From NCBI GenBank assembly GCA_044220975.1, contig JBGAPZ010000002.1:62001-126000 (forward strand): 64,000 nt of DNA, read 5' to 3'. Positions 1 to 6,953 of this stretch are shown here, one piece after another (positions within the stretch are counted from its first letter, which is position 1; the number at the start of each line of letters is the position of its first letter). Made by a program: the position numbers and the translations under genes. A model generated the notes under the pieces. The model saw only the letters and a program-made list of their open reading frames with translations. It did not search any database and had not been told where the DNA came from. Source of the DNA: SZUA-430 sp044220975 (GTDB taxonomy: Bacteria > Pseudomonadota > Alphaproteobacteria > Micropepsales > Micropepsaceae).

Positions 1-1219
1 GTTTGGCACTCGTCGTCAGGCGTGATTTGAGGTCGCCGACGCGGCGCTGCACGGACATGTGCATACGATGGCTAAGGTCGCTCACGCGTTCGCGCTGGCG
101 GCGTGCGCCGGCCAGCATCGGCTGCGGCGAGAGCCCCGCCGCCGCACGGTCGAAGCGCGCGCGCTGGCGGTGGACAAGCAAGGTCAGCGCGCCCGCCAAT
201 TTCGCCGACGCGTGATCGAAGCGCTGGCGCGGAATTTCGAGCAGCCGATCGCGGCGCGGCAACGCCCGCGCTATATCGGTCAACCGCTGGCGCGCCTGCG
301 TGAAAAGGCGATGCCGTCCCGTCTCCAGGCGGTGCGCGCGGTCCTTGATGGTCTGCACAAGTTCGCTGCGCACGGGGACCGCCATTTCGGCGGCCGCCGT
401 CGGCGTCGGCGCGCGGCGGTCGGCGGCGAAGTCGATGAGCGTCGTGTCGGTTTCGTGGCCGACGGCGGAGATCAGCGGGATCTCGCTTGCGGCGGCGGCG
501 CGCACGACGGCCTCATCGTTGAAGGCCATCAGGTCTTCGATGGAGCCACCGCCGCGCGCAACAATGAGCACGTCTGGTCTCGGGACACGGGCGCCTGGCC
601 CAAGGGCGTTGAAGCCTTGGATCGCGGCCGTCACTTCCGCCGCCGCGCGCTCGCCCTGCACCGCGACGGGCCAGACGACGACGCGGCGCGGGAAGCGATC
701 GCCCAAGCGATGCAGGATGTCGCGAATGACGGCGCCGGTCGGCGAGGTGATGACGCCGATGACCTCAGGCAGATAGGGCAGCGCGCGTTTGCGCTCCTCC
801 GCGAACAGGCCTTCGGCGGCGAGTTTCTTGCGACGCTCCTCGATCAGCTGCATCAAGGCGCCGACGCCCGCGAGCTGGAGCTGCTCGATCACGATTTGGT
901 ATTTCGATTGGCCGGGATAGGTCGTCAGCCGGCCGGTCGCCACGACCTCAAGCCCGTTTTGCGGCTGCACGCGCAGCGCGCGGACGTTCATTTTCCAGAT
1001 CACGCCGCCTAAGACCGCTCGTTCATCCTTTAAGTCCAGATAGACGTGGCCGGAGGTGTGGCGCTTCACGCCGGAGAGTTCGCCGCGCACGCGCACGAAC
1101 GCGAAGTCGCGCTCGACCGTTTTCTTCACCGCGCCCGAAATCTCGCTGACCGTGTACTCCGGCACGTTGGCGGAGGGTTCTTCGCGCGCGATCAGTGGAG
1201 GCGAATCCGTTGAGCTCAT
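1..1219 (-). CDS. xseA: Exodeoxyribonuclease VII large subunit (3' end cut off by window)
   Basis: Large subunit of exonuclease VII, which with XseB degrades single-stranded DNA in both directions in the cytoplasm during mismatch repair and recombination. The reverse strand reads without a stop from ATG at 1219 to the window edge, about 406 codons. The N-terminal OB-fold region includes EYTVSEISGAVKKTVE and VRVRGELSGVKRHTSGHVY. The catalytic region follows with GVITSPTGAVIRDILHRL, DVLIVARGGGSIEDLMAFND and the family hallmark ISAVGHETDTTLIDFAADRR. A long basic coiled-coil region then runs off the edge. The C-terminus is missing only because of the window boundary. The start is chosen because the upstream sequence has no further family similarity. 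A triple GTTC repeat resembling an SOS box lies about 120 bp upstream. In many alphaproteobacteria xseA is next to purD; here purD begins 10.8 kb away. Confidence 0.97.
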   Translation of the reverse strand, partial: MSSTDSPPLIAREEPSANVPEYTVSEISGAVKKTVERDFAFVRVRGELSGVKRHTSGHVYLDLKDERAVLGGVIWKMNVRALRVQPQNGLEVVATGRLTTYPGQSKYQIVIEQLQLAGVGALMQLIEERRKKLAAEGLFAEERKRALPYLPEVIGVITSPTGAVIRDILHRLGDRFPRRVVVWPVAVQGERAAAEVTAAIQGFNALGPGARVPRPDVLIVARGGGSIEDLMAFNDEAVVRAAAASEIPLISAVGHETDTTLIDFAADRRAPTPTAAAEMAVPVRSELVQTIKDRAHRLETGRHRLFTQARQRLTDIARALPRRDRLLEIPRQRFDHASAKLAGALTLLVHRQRARFDRAAAGLSPQPMLAGARRQRERVSDLSHRMHMSVQRRVGDLKSRLTTSAK

Positions 1220-1570
1220 GCACTCACCCTATCCACGGTAAGGCGTTGGTACGACTGCGGTTTTGGGCGCCGGTTCGTGAAAATCCGAAAATCGAATCCG
1301 TTATATGCGTTATTTCCGCGGCGCTCTGCGGATTTTGGTGTTCGGAATGCGTTCGGAATCCGTTCGCGAAGCGTTTGGTGGCGGCTATGAAGCGTGGGCA
1401 CCAGCGCGTGCCGTGGTGCGGTATGGCCGCCGGGGCCGGGGCGCATGTTTTCGATTGCTGGAGCATTGTGGACAAATATAGAACATTGCGCAAAAAGTCA
1501 AGCAAAATCAATGGCTCTCCCCCGCGAACGGAACGCAGCCGAGATAGCCCACGCGGCGAGCGAGACTGTC
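1220..1570. other. Intergenic region upstream of xseA
   Basis: No convincing gene. Short overlapping frames on both strands have no recognisable features and no good ribosome-binding site. The stretch holds the xseA leader, the GTTC repeat at 1340-1365 and an A+T-richer patch around 1465-1515. That patch contains a lone GAAC (1474-1477) with no second half-site at the right distance. The right end runs into the transposase-tail repeat cluster at 1571-1660. Confidence 0.5.
1340..1365. promoter_or_regulatory. Triple GTTC direct repeat, candidate LexA (SOS) box
   Basis: GTTC occurs at 1340-1343, 1351-1354 and 1362-1365, each pair separated by exactly seven bases. This gives two overlapping matches to the alphaproteobacterial LexA box GTTC-N7-GTTC. 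It can also be read as three 11-bp repeats starting GTTCGGAATGC. The site is about 120 bp upstream of the xseA start and about 800 bp from the HTH gene. LexA binding is inferred; a chance or duplication-derived repeat cannot be excluded. Confidence 0.5.
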
Positions 1571-1660
1571 ATTGTACGTGTCCCGGATTAGCGGCCGCAA
1601 CGCCAAACCAGCCACGGTCGATCGACCGCTGCTGGTGTAATTGTTACGTGTCCCCGGATT
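1571..1660 (+). repeat. Transposase-tail-like repeat, left copy (plus partial copy)
   Basis: The 70-bp segment 1591-1660 matches 2387-2456 at 60 of 70 positions by my count, and the last 26 bases are identical. The segment reads as a protein tail: GRNAKPATVDRPLLV then a stop, here, versus GRKAKPGAIDWPLLV then a stop in the right copy. Both are followed by TTGTTACGTGTCCCCGGATT. A third, shorter copy of that tail (one C fewer) lies just before, at 1571-1589. A conserved peptide tail plus conserved 3' flank suggests decayed 3' ends of a mobile gene. REP-associated tyrosine transposases are one candidate, but no transposase core is present. Confidence 0.6.
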
Positions 1661-1687
1661 GGAAGTGGGTCAACGTCAGCGACGAGC

Positions 1688-2173
1688 TTAACCCGCAGCG
1701 CCTTTGCTATTGCGTTGCTCCCCAAGCAAATGACGAGGGTGCAAATTTAGAGCCGTGGCCAACTCGAGTATCGTTCGAAGCGGCAATGTCTCGATGAAGC
1801 TCGGTGCCATCTTAAGCTTTGTGACAACGACAACATCAAAGCCGATGGCGTCGGCCAGCTCATCATCCGTAAGTCCGCACCGTAGTTGCGCTTTCGCGAT
1901 CATATCCGAACGTGTCTCAGGAGTCGCAGCGGAGTCAGTTCCATTGCTTATCCAACCACAAGTCTCCAACAGATCAGCTATCGGCATTCCTAATATCGAA
2001 GAAACTGCTCGCGCATGAGCCAGTGAGAACACTGACATCAGCTCGTCTTCATACGCTTCTAGGTCATACAGTTCCATCGACGAAAGACCCAATGCGCGCA
2101 TAAAGACTTCATCAGATATGCCAAGTGCACTGCGTTTCTGCTCTATGAACTTGCCAATATGCTGTCCAATCAT
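1688..2173 (-). CDS. Small protein with two XRE-like helix-turn-helix segments
   Basis: Predicted 161-residue DNA-binding protein of unknown function. From the ATG at 2173 (MIGQHIGKFIEQ...), residues about 10-65 read like an XRE/Cro-type HTH (GISDEVFMRALGLSSMELYD, ending LGMPIADLLE). A second similar unit follows at about 95-150 (CGLTDDELADAIGFDVVVV, ending LNLHPRHLLG). The frame extends upstream to an ATG at 2284, but that N-terminus (PGVPARSVAGSQTGASDPVG) looks like a non-coding leader, so the inner start is preferred. The gene appears richer in A+T than its neighbours and is flanked by 70-bp direct repeats at 1591-1660 and 2387-2456, which suggests acquisition. It may be an orphan regulator; no toxin or phage partner is adjacent. 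Confidence 0.6.
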   Translation of the reverse strand: MIGQHIGKFIEQKRSALGISDEVFMRALGLSSMELYDLEAYEDELMSVFSLAHARAVSSILGMPIADLLETCGWISNGTDSAATPETRSDMIAKAQLRCGLTDDELADAIGFDVVVVTKLKMAPSFIETLPLRTILELATALNLHPRHLLGEQRNSKGAAG

Positions 2174-2386
2174 GGCACCACCGGAATGGGAACCCACGGG
2201 ATCGCTGGCGCCGGTCTGGGAGCCGGCAACGGAGCGTGCGGGTACACCGGGTATTGATAAATCGTACATGCTATGATGTTGCAAGGCACGACGTACTCAG
2301 ACGAGGGGGGTGGTGGCTGGCTGCCATTGTGGCGCATTGCCGCTTGGATCCGTGTCACTCTGACCGTCAATGGCGGCTGCGCAAAG

Positions 2387-2456
2387 CCGGCCGCAAAGCC
2401 AAACCGGGCGCCATCGATTGGCCGCTGCTCGTGTAATTGTTACGTGTCCCCGGATT
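2387..2456 (+). repeat. Transposase-tail-like repeat, right copy
   Basis: This is the direct-repeat partner of 1591-1660. It encodes the tail RLRKAGRKAKPGAIDWPLLV followed by TAA, then TTGTTACGTGTCCCCGGATT. The basic GRKAKPG segment resembles the C-terminal tails of small transposases. Both copies share orientation and lie about 800 bp apart, on either side of the double-HTH gene. Confidence 0.6.
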
Positions 2457-2669
2457 ATTTGCTCTCGGGCGGGATCTGCAATTCGTCGGACTTCGCCGCG
2501 GCAGGCGCGCGGATGAGCCGCTACATCGCGGCCGGTTTTCGCGCTCATGCGCTCGCAAGCGCTGATCGGATGAACGTCGAATTGGTCGCCCAGTTCGGAA
2601 CCGCCGCATCGAGGCGTAGCGTGACTTGCGCCTTCGGGCGGCGAGACGTCTTCACGTCATCGGTTGCAT

Positions 2670-2682
2670 TACCTGTCAGGTA
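2670..2682. promoter_or_regulatory. Inverted repeat TACCTG-T-CAGGTA, candidate operator
   Basis: A perfect 6-bp inverted repeat around one base lies about 60 bp upstream of the membrane gene at 2744. Compact ACCTG/CAGGT dyads are typical of TetR-family or LuxR-type operators. No such regulator gene is adjacent, so the bound factor is unknown. Confidence 0.35.
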
Positions 2683-2743
2683 GTTGTGGCGACTGGGCCT
2701 GTGCTTCAGGCTGCCATCTTCGAACGGAGCGGAGGGTCCACTC

Positions 2744-3085
2744 ATGACGGGTTTGCGTGCGTTTCTAGCGGTCTTTGTGGTCGGCCTAGTGGGTTATACG
2801 GCCGTCGTGATTGCGAACCACGGGTGGAACCTGTTTTCGCAATTCTTCGGCGACATTCTGGCCATGGGTTGGGCCGGACAATTCAACGTCGACTTCTCGG
2901 GCTTCCTCGTGCTTTCGGCGTTGTGGACGGCATGGCGGAACAGGTTTTCGGCCCTCGGCCTCGCGCTGGGCGTCGCGGCGTTCTTCGGCGGCATGCTGTT
3001 CCTTTCGATCTATCTGCTCGCGCTTAGCGCGACGTCGAAGAACATTGGCGACCTCATCGCGGGAGCGGAAAAACGAACGCCATGA
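2744..3085 (+). CDS. Small inner-membrane protein, unknown function
   Basis: A 113-residue protein starting MTGLRAFLAVFVVGL, with a strong ribosome-binding site (GGAGGG at 2731-2736) eight bases upstream of the ATG. Three hydrophobic segments are visible: residues about 4-22, 48-70 (FSGFLVLSALWTAW) and 72-98 (ALGLALGVAAFFGGMLFLS). No family was recognised. The stop overlaps the ATG of the next gene (ATGA), so the two were probably co-translated. The partner gene is interrupted by a nonsense codon. A candidate operator lies upstream at 2670-2682. Confidence 0.75.
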   Translation: MTGLRAFLAVFVVGLVGYTAVVIANHGWNLFSQFFGDILAMGWAGQFNVDFSGFLVLSALWTAWRNRFSALGLALGVAAFFGGMLFLSIYLLALSATSKNIGDLIAGAEKRTP

Positions 3086-3504
3086 CATCACACGCGTTCC
3101 ACAAATTCTGGCTGAAGGTGACCGCGATCGTGGTCGGCTCGTTCGGTCCGGTGTTTTTTCTGGGCACCATGTCGTCGACGATGGAGCCCGCACGGCTGAC
3201 CTTGGACATCTTGAGTTGGCCGATCGACGGGGCGACGACCTATGCCTCGCCCGACACGCGGTTCCTATCGGCGCTGACCGGCGGGTTCCTCTTCGGCTGG
3301 GGGGGCACGATCTGGTGCCTTTCGACGTAGGTCTACGACGCGGCGCCGGAGGGTGTGCGGCGAACCGTACTCGCCGGCGTGATGGCCTGGTTCTGTCTCG
3401 ACAGCGCGGGCTCGATCGCCTCCGGCAACGCGTCGAACGCGGCGTTCAACGTTCTTGTACTGCTTCTCGCGGTAGGCCCGCTCTGGCGACCGGCACAGGC
3501 GTGA
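3082..3504 (+). pseudogene. Membrane protein gene interrupted by in-frame TAG
   Basis: Starts at an ATG overlapping the previous stop. It encodes MTSHAFHKFWLKVTAIVVGS and a second hydrophobic stretch (LTGGFLFGWGGTIWCLST), then meets TAG at 3328-3330 (codon 83). The same frame continues for 57 more sense codons with protein-like content, including VYDAAPEGVRRTVLAGVMAW, SIASGNASNAAFNVLVLLLA and a final WRPAQA before TGA at 3502-3504. The continuation has hydrophobic segments in keeping with the first half. The simplest explanation is one substitution, most likely TGG to TAG, in a gene of about 140 codons. The alternatives are a sequencing error or suppression by readthrough. The function of the intact family is not recognised. 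Confidence 0.75.
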
Positions 3505-3622
3505 GGCGCGCGGCCTGCCGGCCACCATGGCCTAACCGATCACGCCCGCGTGAGCGCGCAGTTTCCGCGCAACTTTTGCCCCGCGCCAAGCGAACCGACT
3601 CCGGCAACACCGGAGCCAGCCC

Positions 3623-4315
3623 ATGCCTTTTCAACGCGTCTTGCTCGCCGCAGCCGCCATTGCAGCCACCCTGTACGTAACCGCGGCCAAAGCCGCGGGC
3701 GACGTCGTCGTTGTCGAGTTGTTTCAAAGCCAAGGGTGCTCGTCGTGCCCGCCGGCGAACGCGAACGTCAACGCGTTGAGCGCGCGGCCCGATTTGTTGG
3801 TCTTGAGCTTCGGCGTCACCTATTGGGACCGCCTCGGCTGGAAGGACACGTTCGCAACGCCGCAATACACGAACCGCCAGTACGACTATGCGAAAGGCCT
3901 GGGCAACGCCAACGTCTACACGCCGCAAGTCGTGATTGGCGGCCGACGCGATATCACCGGAATCAACCGCGGCGAATTGGAGGGTGCGATCGCAAGCGCG
4001 CCCCGGAGCTCCGCGCAAATTTTTTCGCTCGACGTCACCGGTCTTTCCGTCCGCGCAGGCGCGGCGCCGCGTGCGGGCGCCGACATCTGGCTCGTGCGCT
4101 ACGATCCGCGCGCTATCGCCGTGCCGGTCCAAGCCGGCGAGAACGACGGGCGGACGCTGCCCCATACCAACATCGTGCGCGAACTTACGCACCTCGGCGT
4201 TTGGACGGGCACTGCGAGAACCTACCCGCTGCCGCCGCCGGCCGCCGGCCTTCGCACAGCGATCCTTTTGCAAGAGGTTCGCGGCGGCCCGATTCTCGCC
4301 GCCTTGAAGCTGTGA
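3623..4315 (+). CDS. DUF1223 family exported thioredoxin-fold-like protein
   Basis: A 230-residue protein with an N-terminal signal peptide (cleavage probably after AAKAA, about residue 25). The DUF1223 signature follows: VVVVELFQSQGCSSCPPANA with a CxxC pair, then VLSFGVTYWDRLGWKDTFAT and NVYTPQVVIGGRR. The family is predicted to adopt a thioredoxin-like fold with a vicinal CSSC motif and to act in the periplasm. Its substrate is unknown. It is preceded by a 118-bp gap and converges on the lipoprotein gene that ends 12 bp downstream. The length is typical of the family. The family call is confident; redox activity is inference from the CxxC motif. Confidence 0.85.
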   Translation: MPFQRVLLAAAAIAATLYVTAAKAAGDVVVVELFQSQGCSSCPPANANVNALSARPDLLVLSFGVTYWDRLGWKDTFATPQYTNRQYDYAKGLGNANVYTPQVVIGGRRDITGINRGELEGAIASAPRSSAQIFSLDVTGLSVRAGAAPRAGADIWLVRYDPRAIAVPVQAGENDGRTLPHTNIVRELTHLGVWTGTARTYPLPPPAAGLRTAILLQEVRGGPILAALKL

Positions 4316-4327
4316 CGGGCGCGCCGC

Positions 4328-4723
4328 CTATTTCGGCGCCGGCTCCTTCTCAAGCGTGACAGTGACTTCGTCCGGGTATTTGTTGAGTGCGCCGGTCGCG
4401 TAATCGATGACGCCATAGTCGATGACGATGGCGCCGACGATTCCCCATGCGGAGGGTTCGGACTCGACAACCGTCGTTTTCGCCACATAGCCGGCCGACG
4501 CGCAGTTCAGCTGCAAGTCGAATCGGCTTTTGCTGACGTCCAGAATGTCGTTGCCCCCACCTGTTTGTCCGATCGTCTCGCCCTCGCGCACGGCGGTGCA
4601 CGCGGCTTCGGGTGGCGAAACAGCGACTTTGATCTTTTGATCGATGCCCTCGACGATCGATGCACAGCCACCCAGCGCCAAAATCAAAACGCCCGCGCCG
4701 GCCAACCAGGTTGCGTTTGCCAT
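4328..4723 (-). CDS. Small lipoprotein, unknown function
   Basis: A 131-residue protein starting MANATWLAGAGVLILALGGC. The lipobox LALGGC puts the lipidated cysteine near residue 20, so it is a membrane-anchored periplasmic lipoprotein. The mature part contains IDQKIKVAVSPPEAACTA and a second cysteine region (LQLNCASAGYVAK), which may form a disulphide. A glycine/valine-rich hydrophobic segment (SAWGIVGAIVIDYGVIDY) precedes a charged C-terminus. An in-frame ATG 18 codons upstream (4777) is rejected because it would put charged sequence before the signal peptide. No family was recognised beyond similarity in style to other small envelope lipoproteins. Confidence 0.7.
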   Translation of the reverse strand: MANATWLAGAGVLILALGGCASIVEGIDQKIKVAVSPPEAACTAVREGETIGQTGGGNDILDVSKSRFDLQLNCASAGYVAKTTVVESEPSAWGIVGAIVIDYGVIDYATGALNKYPDEVTVTLEKEPAPK

Positions 4724-4848
4724 GATGTCCCCGAACAATTGCCCGTCACGTTCGGACGACCGCGCGGGCACGGACAAATCACGTCAAGGTCATCGCTGCG
4801 TGAGGATGCCTTTGCGCAAATGCAGTGCTGGAAGCCAGCGGTCTCGGG

Positions 4849-5220
4849 CTAACCGGCTGCTGGCTTTGAACGCGTCAGTCTGCAGTAGCCGATGGCGAGG
4901 ACGGCGGAGGCTGCGGTGACGGTGAGGGCCGCAGGCGTTGCGATGTCCAGCGGCGCGAAGGCCCAGAGGGCGGCGCTGATGAGGCCGCCGAGGACGAAGA
5001 CCCAGCCCGCGAAGCGGCGGGCGGTGCGCGCGACGGGCGTTCGCAACACGGCCTTCGGAATTGCGTTGCCGTAATAGGCGAGCAGCAGCGCGTTGAAAAC
5101 CATCATGACGCGGACGGGTGCGTCGTGCCCGAGCACGCCGGTCATGACGCCCCAGGCGGCGGCGAGCGAAACGAGTATCATCGCGGTCGCGACGAGGCCT
5201 GCTTGCGTGATCGATTTCAT
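4849..5220 (-). CDS. Four-helix membrane protein, SdpI-like partner of ArsR-type repressor
   Basis: A 123-residue protein with four hydrophobic segments, at residues about 8-30, 38-58, 70-90 and 95-112. The motif YYGNAIPKAV at the end of the second helix recalls the GNxxPK signature of SdpI/DUF1648-type immunity proteins. Its ATG overlaps the stop of the upstream ArsR-type gene (ATGA), so the two are co-expressed. In the Bacillus sdpRI pair, the repressor is controlled by its membrane partner. The overlap and gene order here match that arrangement, but SdpI identity is inference from one motif and context. Confidence 0.6.
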   Translation of the reverse strand: MKSITQAGLVATAMILVSLAAAWGVMTGVLGHDAPVRVMMVFNALLLAYYGNAIPKAVLRTPVARTARRFAGWVFVLGGLISAALWAFAPLDIATPAALTVTAASAVLAIGYCRLTRSKPAAG

Positions 5221-5525
5221 GTTGTTGCTCTCCTTTTTGCCGGCGGGTGCGCCTTTTGCGGTTCGGCGCCCAAACCGAACGTTTGTGCGAAGCCCATCAA
5301 TGCCTCTTCCAGCACCGAGAGTTTCAGATGGTAGATCACCGATTTTCCATCCTTCTCGGCCTCGACCAGGGTTGCTTCGCGCAGAACGGCGAAGTGCGCC
5401 GACATCGTGGGCTTCGACACGTCGAAATGATCGGCGAGGTCGCCCGCACTCATCGGGCCATTGCGCAGCAACTGCAGCACGTGGCGCCGCGTGGGATCGG
5501 ACAAAGCCTTGAACACACCGCTCAT
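5217..5525 (-). CDS. ArsR-family (SdpR-like) autorepressor
   Basis: A 102-residue winged-helix repressor. It begins MSGVFKALSDPTRRHVLQLL, the usual ArsR N-terminus, followed by the recognition region DLADHFDVSKPTMSAHFAVL and the wing EKDGKSVIYHL. It lacks the paired cysteines of metal-sensing ArsR proteins, which favours the SdpR-like autorepressor group. It overlaps by 4 bp with the downstream membrane gene. Immediately upstream is a TTGACA-type promoter whose spacer and -10 contain a perfect ATTTAG-N8-CTAAAT dyad, a likely binding site for this protein. The predicted transcription start falls at or next to the ATG, so translation may be leaderless. Confidence 0.85.
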   Translation of the reverse strand: MSGVFKALSDPTRRHVLQLLRNGPMSAGDLADHFDVSKPTMSAHFAVLREATLVEAEKDGKSVIYHLKLSVLEEALMGFAQTFGLGAEPQKAHPPAKRRATT

Positions 5526-5532
5526 AGATCGA

Positions 5533-5561
5533 TATTTAGCTAATCATCTAAATGATGTCAA
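5533..5561 (-). promoter_or_regulatory. Promoter with overlapping inverted-repeat operator for arsR-type gene
   Basis: On the minus strand, TTGACA (5556-5561) is followed by a 17-bp spacer and TAAATA (5533-5538). A perfect dyad ATTTAG-N8-CTAAAT spans 5534-5553 and covers the spacer and most of the -10. A repressor bound there would block RNA polymerase. The -10 ends only seven bases before the ATG at 5525, so the transcript should start at or very near the start codon. Confidence 0.65.
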
Positions 5562-5570
5562 GCGGTGAGA

Positions 5571-6884
5571 TCAGGGCATTCGCCTGGCGCCCGGCCGCAA
5601 ATCGCGCGCGCGTTGCACCAGCAGCTTGTCGACGCGCCTTCCGTCGAGGTCGACCACCTCGAACCGCCAGCCGGCGATAACTACGCTTTCGCCGACGGAG
5701 GGCAGGTGTTTCAGCGCGGCGATAACGAGGCCCGCGGCTGTGTGGGCCGATTCTTCAAGGCGTGCTTTGACGCCCAATTCGTCCAGTAGTTCATCGACGG
5801 GCATCGACCCGGACACCAGCCACGAGCCGTCCGCGCGTTCGACGATCATCTGTTCCGGCGCGCCTTCGTCGGTATGCGAAGCGCCGGTGATGGATTCGAG
5901 TATGTCCTCGTTCGTGACGACGCCTTCGAAGGCGCCGTACTCATCGTGGACGAGCCCCATGTGAACGGCGGACTGCTGCAGGACTTCTACGACCTTCAAG
6001 ACGCTTGCCGTATCGGGGACAACGGGCGCTGCGCGCATCAGCCCTCTGACGCTCAGCATTCTGCCGGCAAGCAGCGCATTCAACACGTCCTTTGCTTGAA
6101 GAACGCCGATAACCTCATCCGGTTTGTTCTCGTACACGGGAAAGCGCCCGTGCGCGGAGCCATCGATCGTTTCCTTGATCTGACTGGGGCTCGCATCGGC
6201 GGCAATGGACTCCACGTCGTTGCGATGCGTCATCACCGAGCGCGCCGTGCGGTCACCCAGACGCAAGATACCGGAAATCATTCGACGCTCGCCCGGCTCG
6301 ATGACGCCACTCGACTCCGCTTCCGCGATCAGCGCCTTGATCTCCTCGTCTGTGACACTGACTTTGTTCGTCTCCTCGCCGCCAAAGAACCGCAACAGGA
6401 CGCGACCGGACATATCCAATGCCCAAACGAAAGGCGCGGCCACGCGCGCCAAAATAGTCATCGCGGGCGCGACGAGGAGCGCGACGCGTTCAGGATTGCG
6501 TAGCGCGAGCTGTTTCGGGACGAGTTCACCCACGACAAGCGACAGATAAGTGATTGCCGAGATGACGATGCCGAATCCCAACGGCTCTGCGAGCGCGAGC
6601 GAGAGACCCTGTGCCACAAGCCACTGCGCCAGCCGCCCGCCCAGCGTTGCGCCGGAGAACGCGCCGGCGACGACGCCGACTAACGTGATGCCGATTTGAA
6701 CGGTGGACAAGAAGCGCCCCGGATCGGACGCCAACGCCAGCGCGCGCGCCGCGCCTGCGCGGTGCTGTTCGGCCAAGGCTTTCAACTTGCTGCGGCGAGC
6801 CGAGACGACGGCAAGTTCCGACATCGCCAAGAGGCCGTTCAGAATTATGAGCGCAATTAGGACGCCGATTTCGATCGCTAGCAT
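5571..6884 (-). CDS. Hemolysin-family (CNNM/CorC-type) DUF21-CBS membrane protein
   Basis: A 437-residue integral membrane protein. The DUF21/CNNM transmembrane domain (about residues 1-195) contains MSELAVVSARRSKLKAL, TVQIGITLVGVVAGAFSG and VVGELVPKQLALRNPERVAL. A pair of CBS domains follows (about 215-335, with MTHRNDVESI, GRFPVYENKPDEVIGVLQ and GLVHDEYGAFEGVVTNEDIL). A C-terminal CorC/HlyC domain (about 350-425, DGSWLVSGSMPVDELLDELG) completes the family architecture. Relatives are implicated in Mg2+/Co2+ efflux or Na+-coupled Mg2+ transport; haemolysis is a historical label. Length and domain order are normal. The gene appears to be monocistronic. Confidence 0.92.
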   Translation of the reverse strand: MLAIEIGVLIALIILNGLLAMSELAVVSARRSKLKALAEQHRAGAARALALASDPGRFLSTVQIGITLVGVVAGAFSGATLGGRLAQWLVAQGLSLALAEPLGFGIVISAITYLSLVVGELVPKQLALRNPERVALLVAPAMTILARVAAPFVWALDMSGRVLLRFFGGEETNKVSVTDEEIKALIAEAESSGVIEPGERRMISGILRLGDRTARSVMTHRNDVESIAADASPSQIKETIDGSAHGRFPVYENKPDEVIGVLQAKDVLNALLAGRMLSVRGLMRAAPVVPDTASVLKVVEVLQQSAVHMGLVHDEYGAFEGVVTNEDILESITGASHTDEGAPEQMIVERADGSWLVSGSMPVDELLDELGVKARLEESAHTAAGLVIAALKHLPSVGESVVIAGWRFEVVDLDGRRVDKLLVQRARDLRPGARRMP

Positions 6885-6953
6885 GCAACATCCTTGGTTC
6901 GGGGCCCCTGAGTCTAACGGCTCAGACCGTGCCCGGACAGGTTGTTGCTCTGC

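Larger units (their letters stand above)
2174..2743. other. Intergenic region with right repeat copy and candidate operator
   Basis: A 570-bp stretch with no convincing gene. It contains the right copy of the transposase-tail repeat, and then a G+C-rich segment (2457-2660) whose plus-strand frame has no recognisable domain. It ends with a compact inverted repeat at 2670-2682, followed by the ribosome-binding site of the membrane gene at 2744. The region may be debris from a mobile-element insertion. Confidence 0.45.

Noticed and set aside
59..1012. Long plus-strand frame (317 codons) opposite xseA
   Set aside because: It is antisense to a clear xseA reading frame, has an Arg/His/Asp-rich composition typical of shadow frames in G+C-rich DNA, and lacks any domain.
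1466..1490. GAAC near 1474 as an extra LexA site
   Set aside because: No second GAAC at the N7 spacing, so only a half-site.
1195..1797. Plus-strand frame across the xseA leader and repeat cluster
   Set aside because: It runs through non-coding repeats and has no ribosome-binding site or recognisable features.
2236..2683. Plus-strand frames through the right repeat as a small gene
   Set aside because: Only the terminal tail is conserved between the two repeat copies; the rest is not protein-like, so I treat it as a transposase remnant.
3811..4359. Overlapping frames on both strands over the DUF1223 gene
   Set aside because: Compositionally biased shadows of a well-supported gene with signal peptide and CSSC motif.
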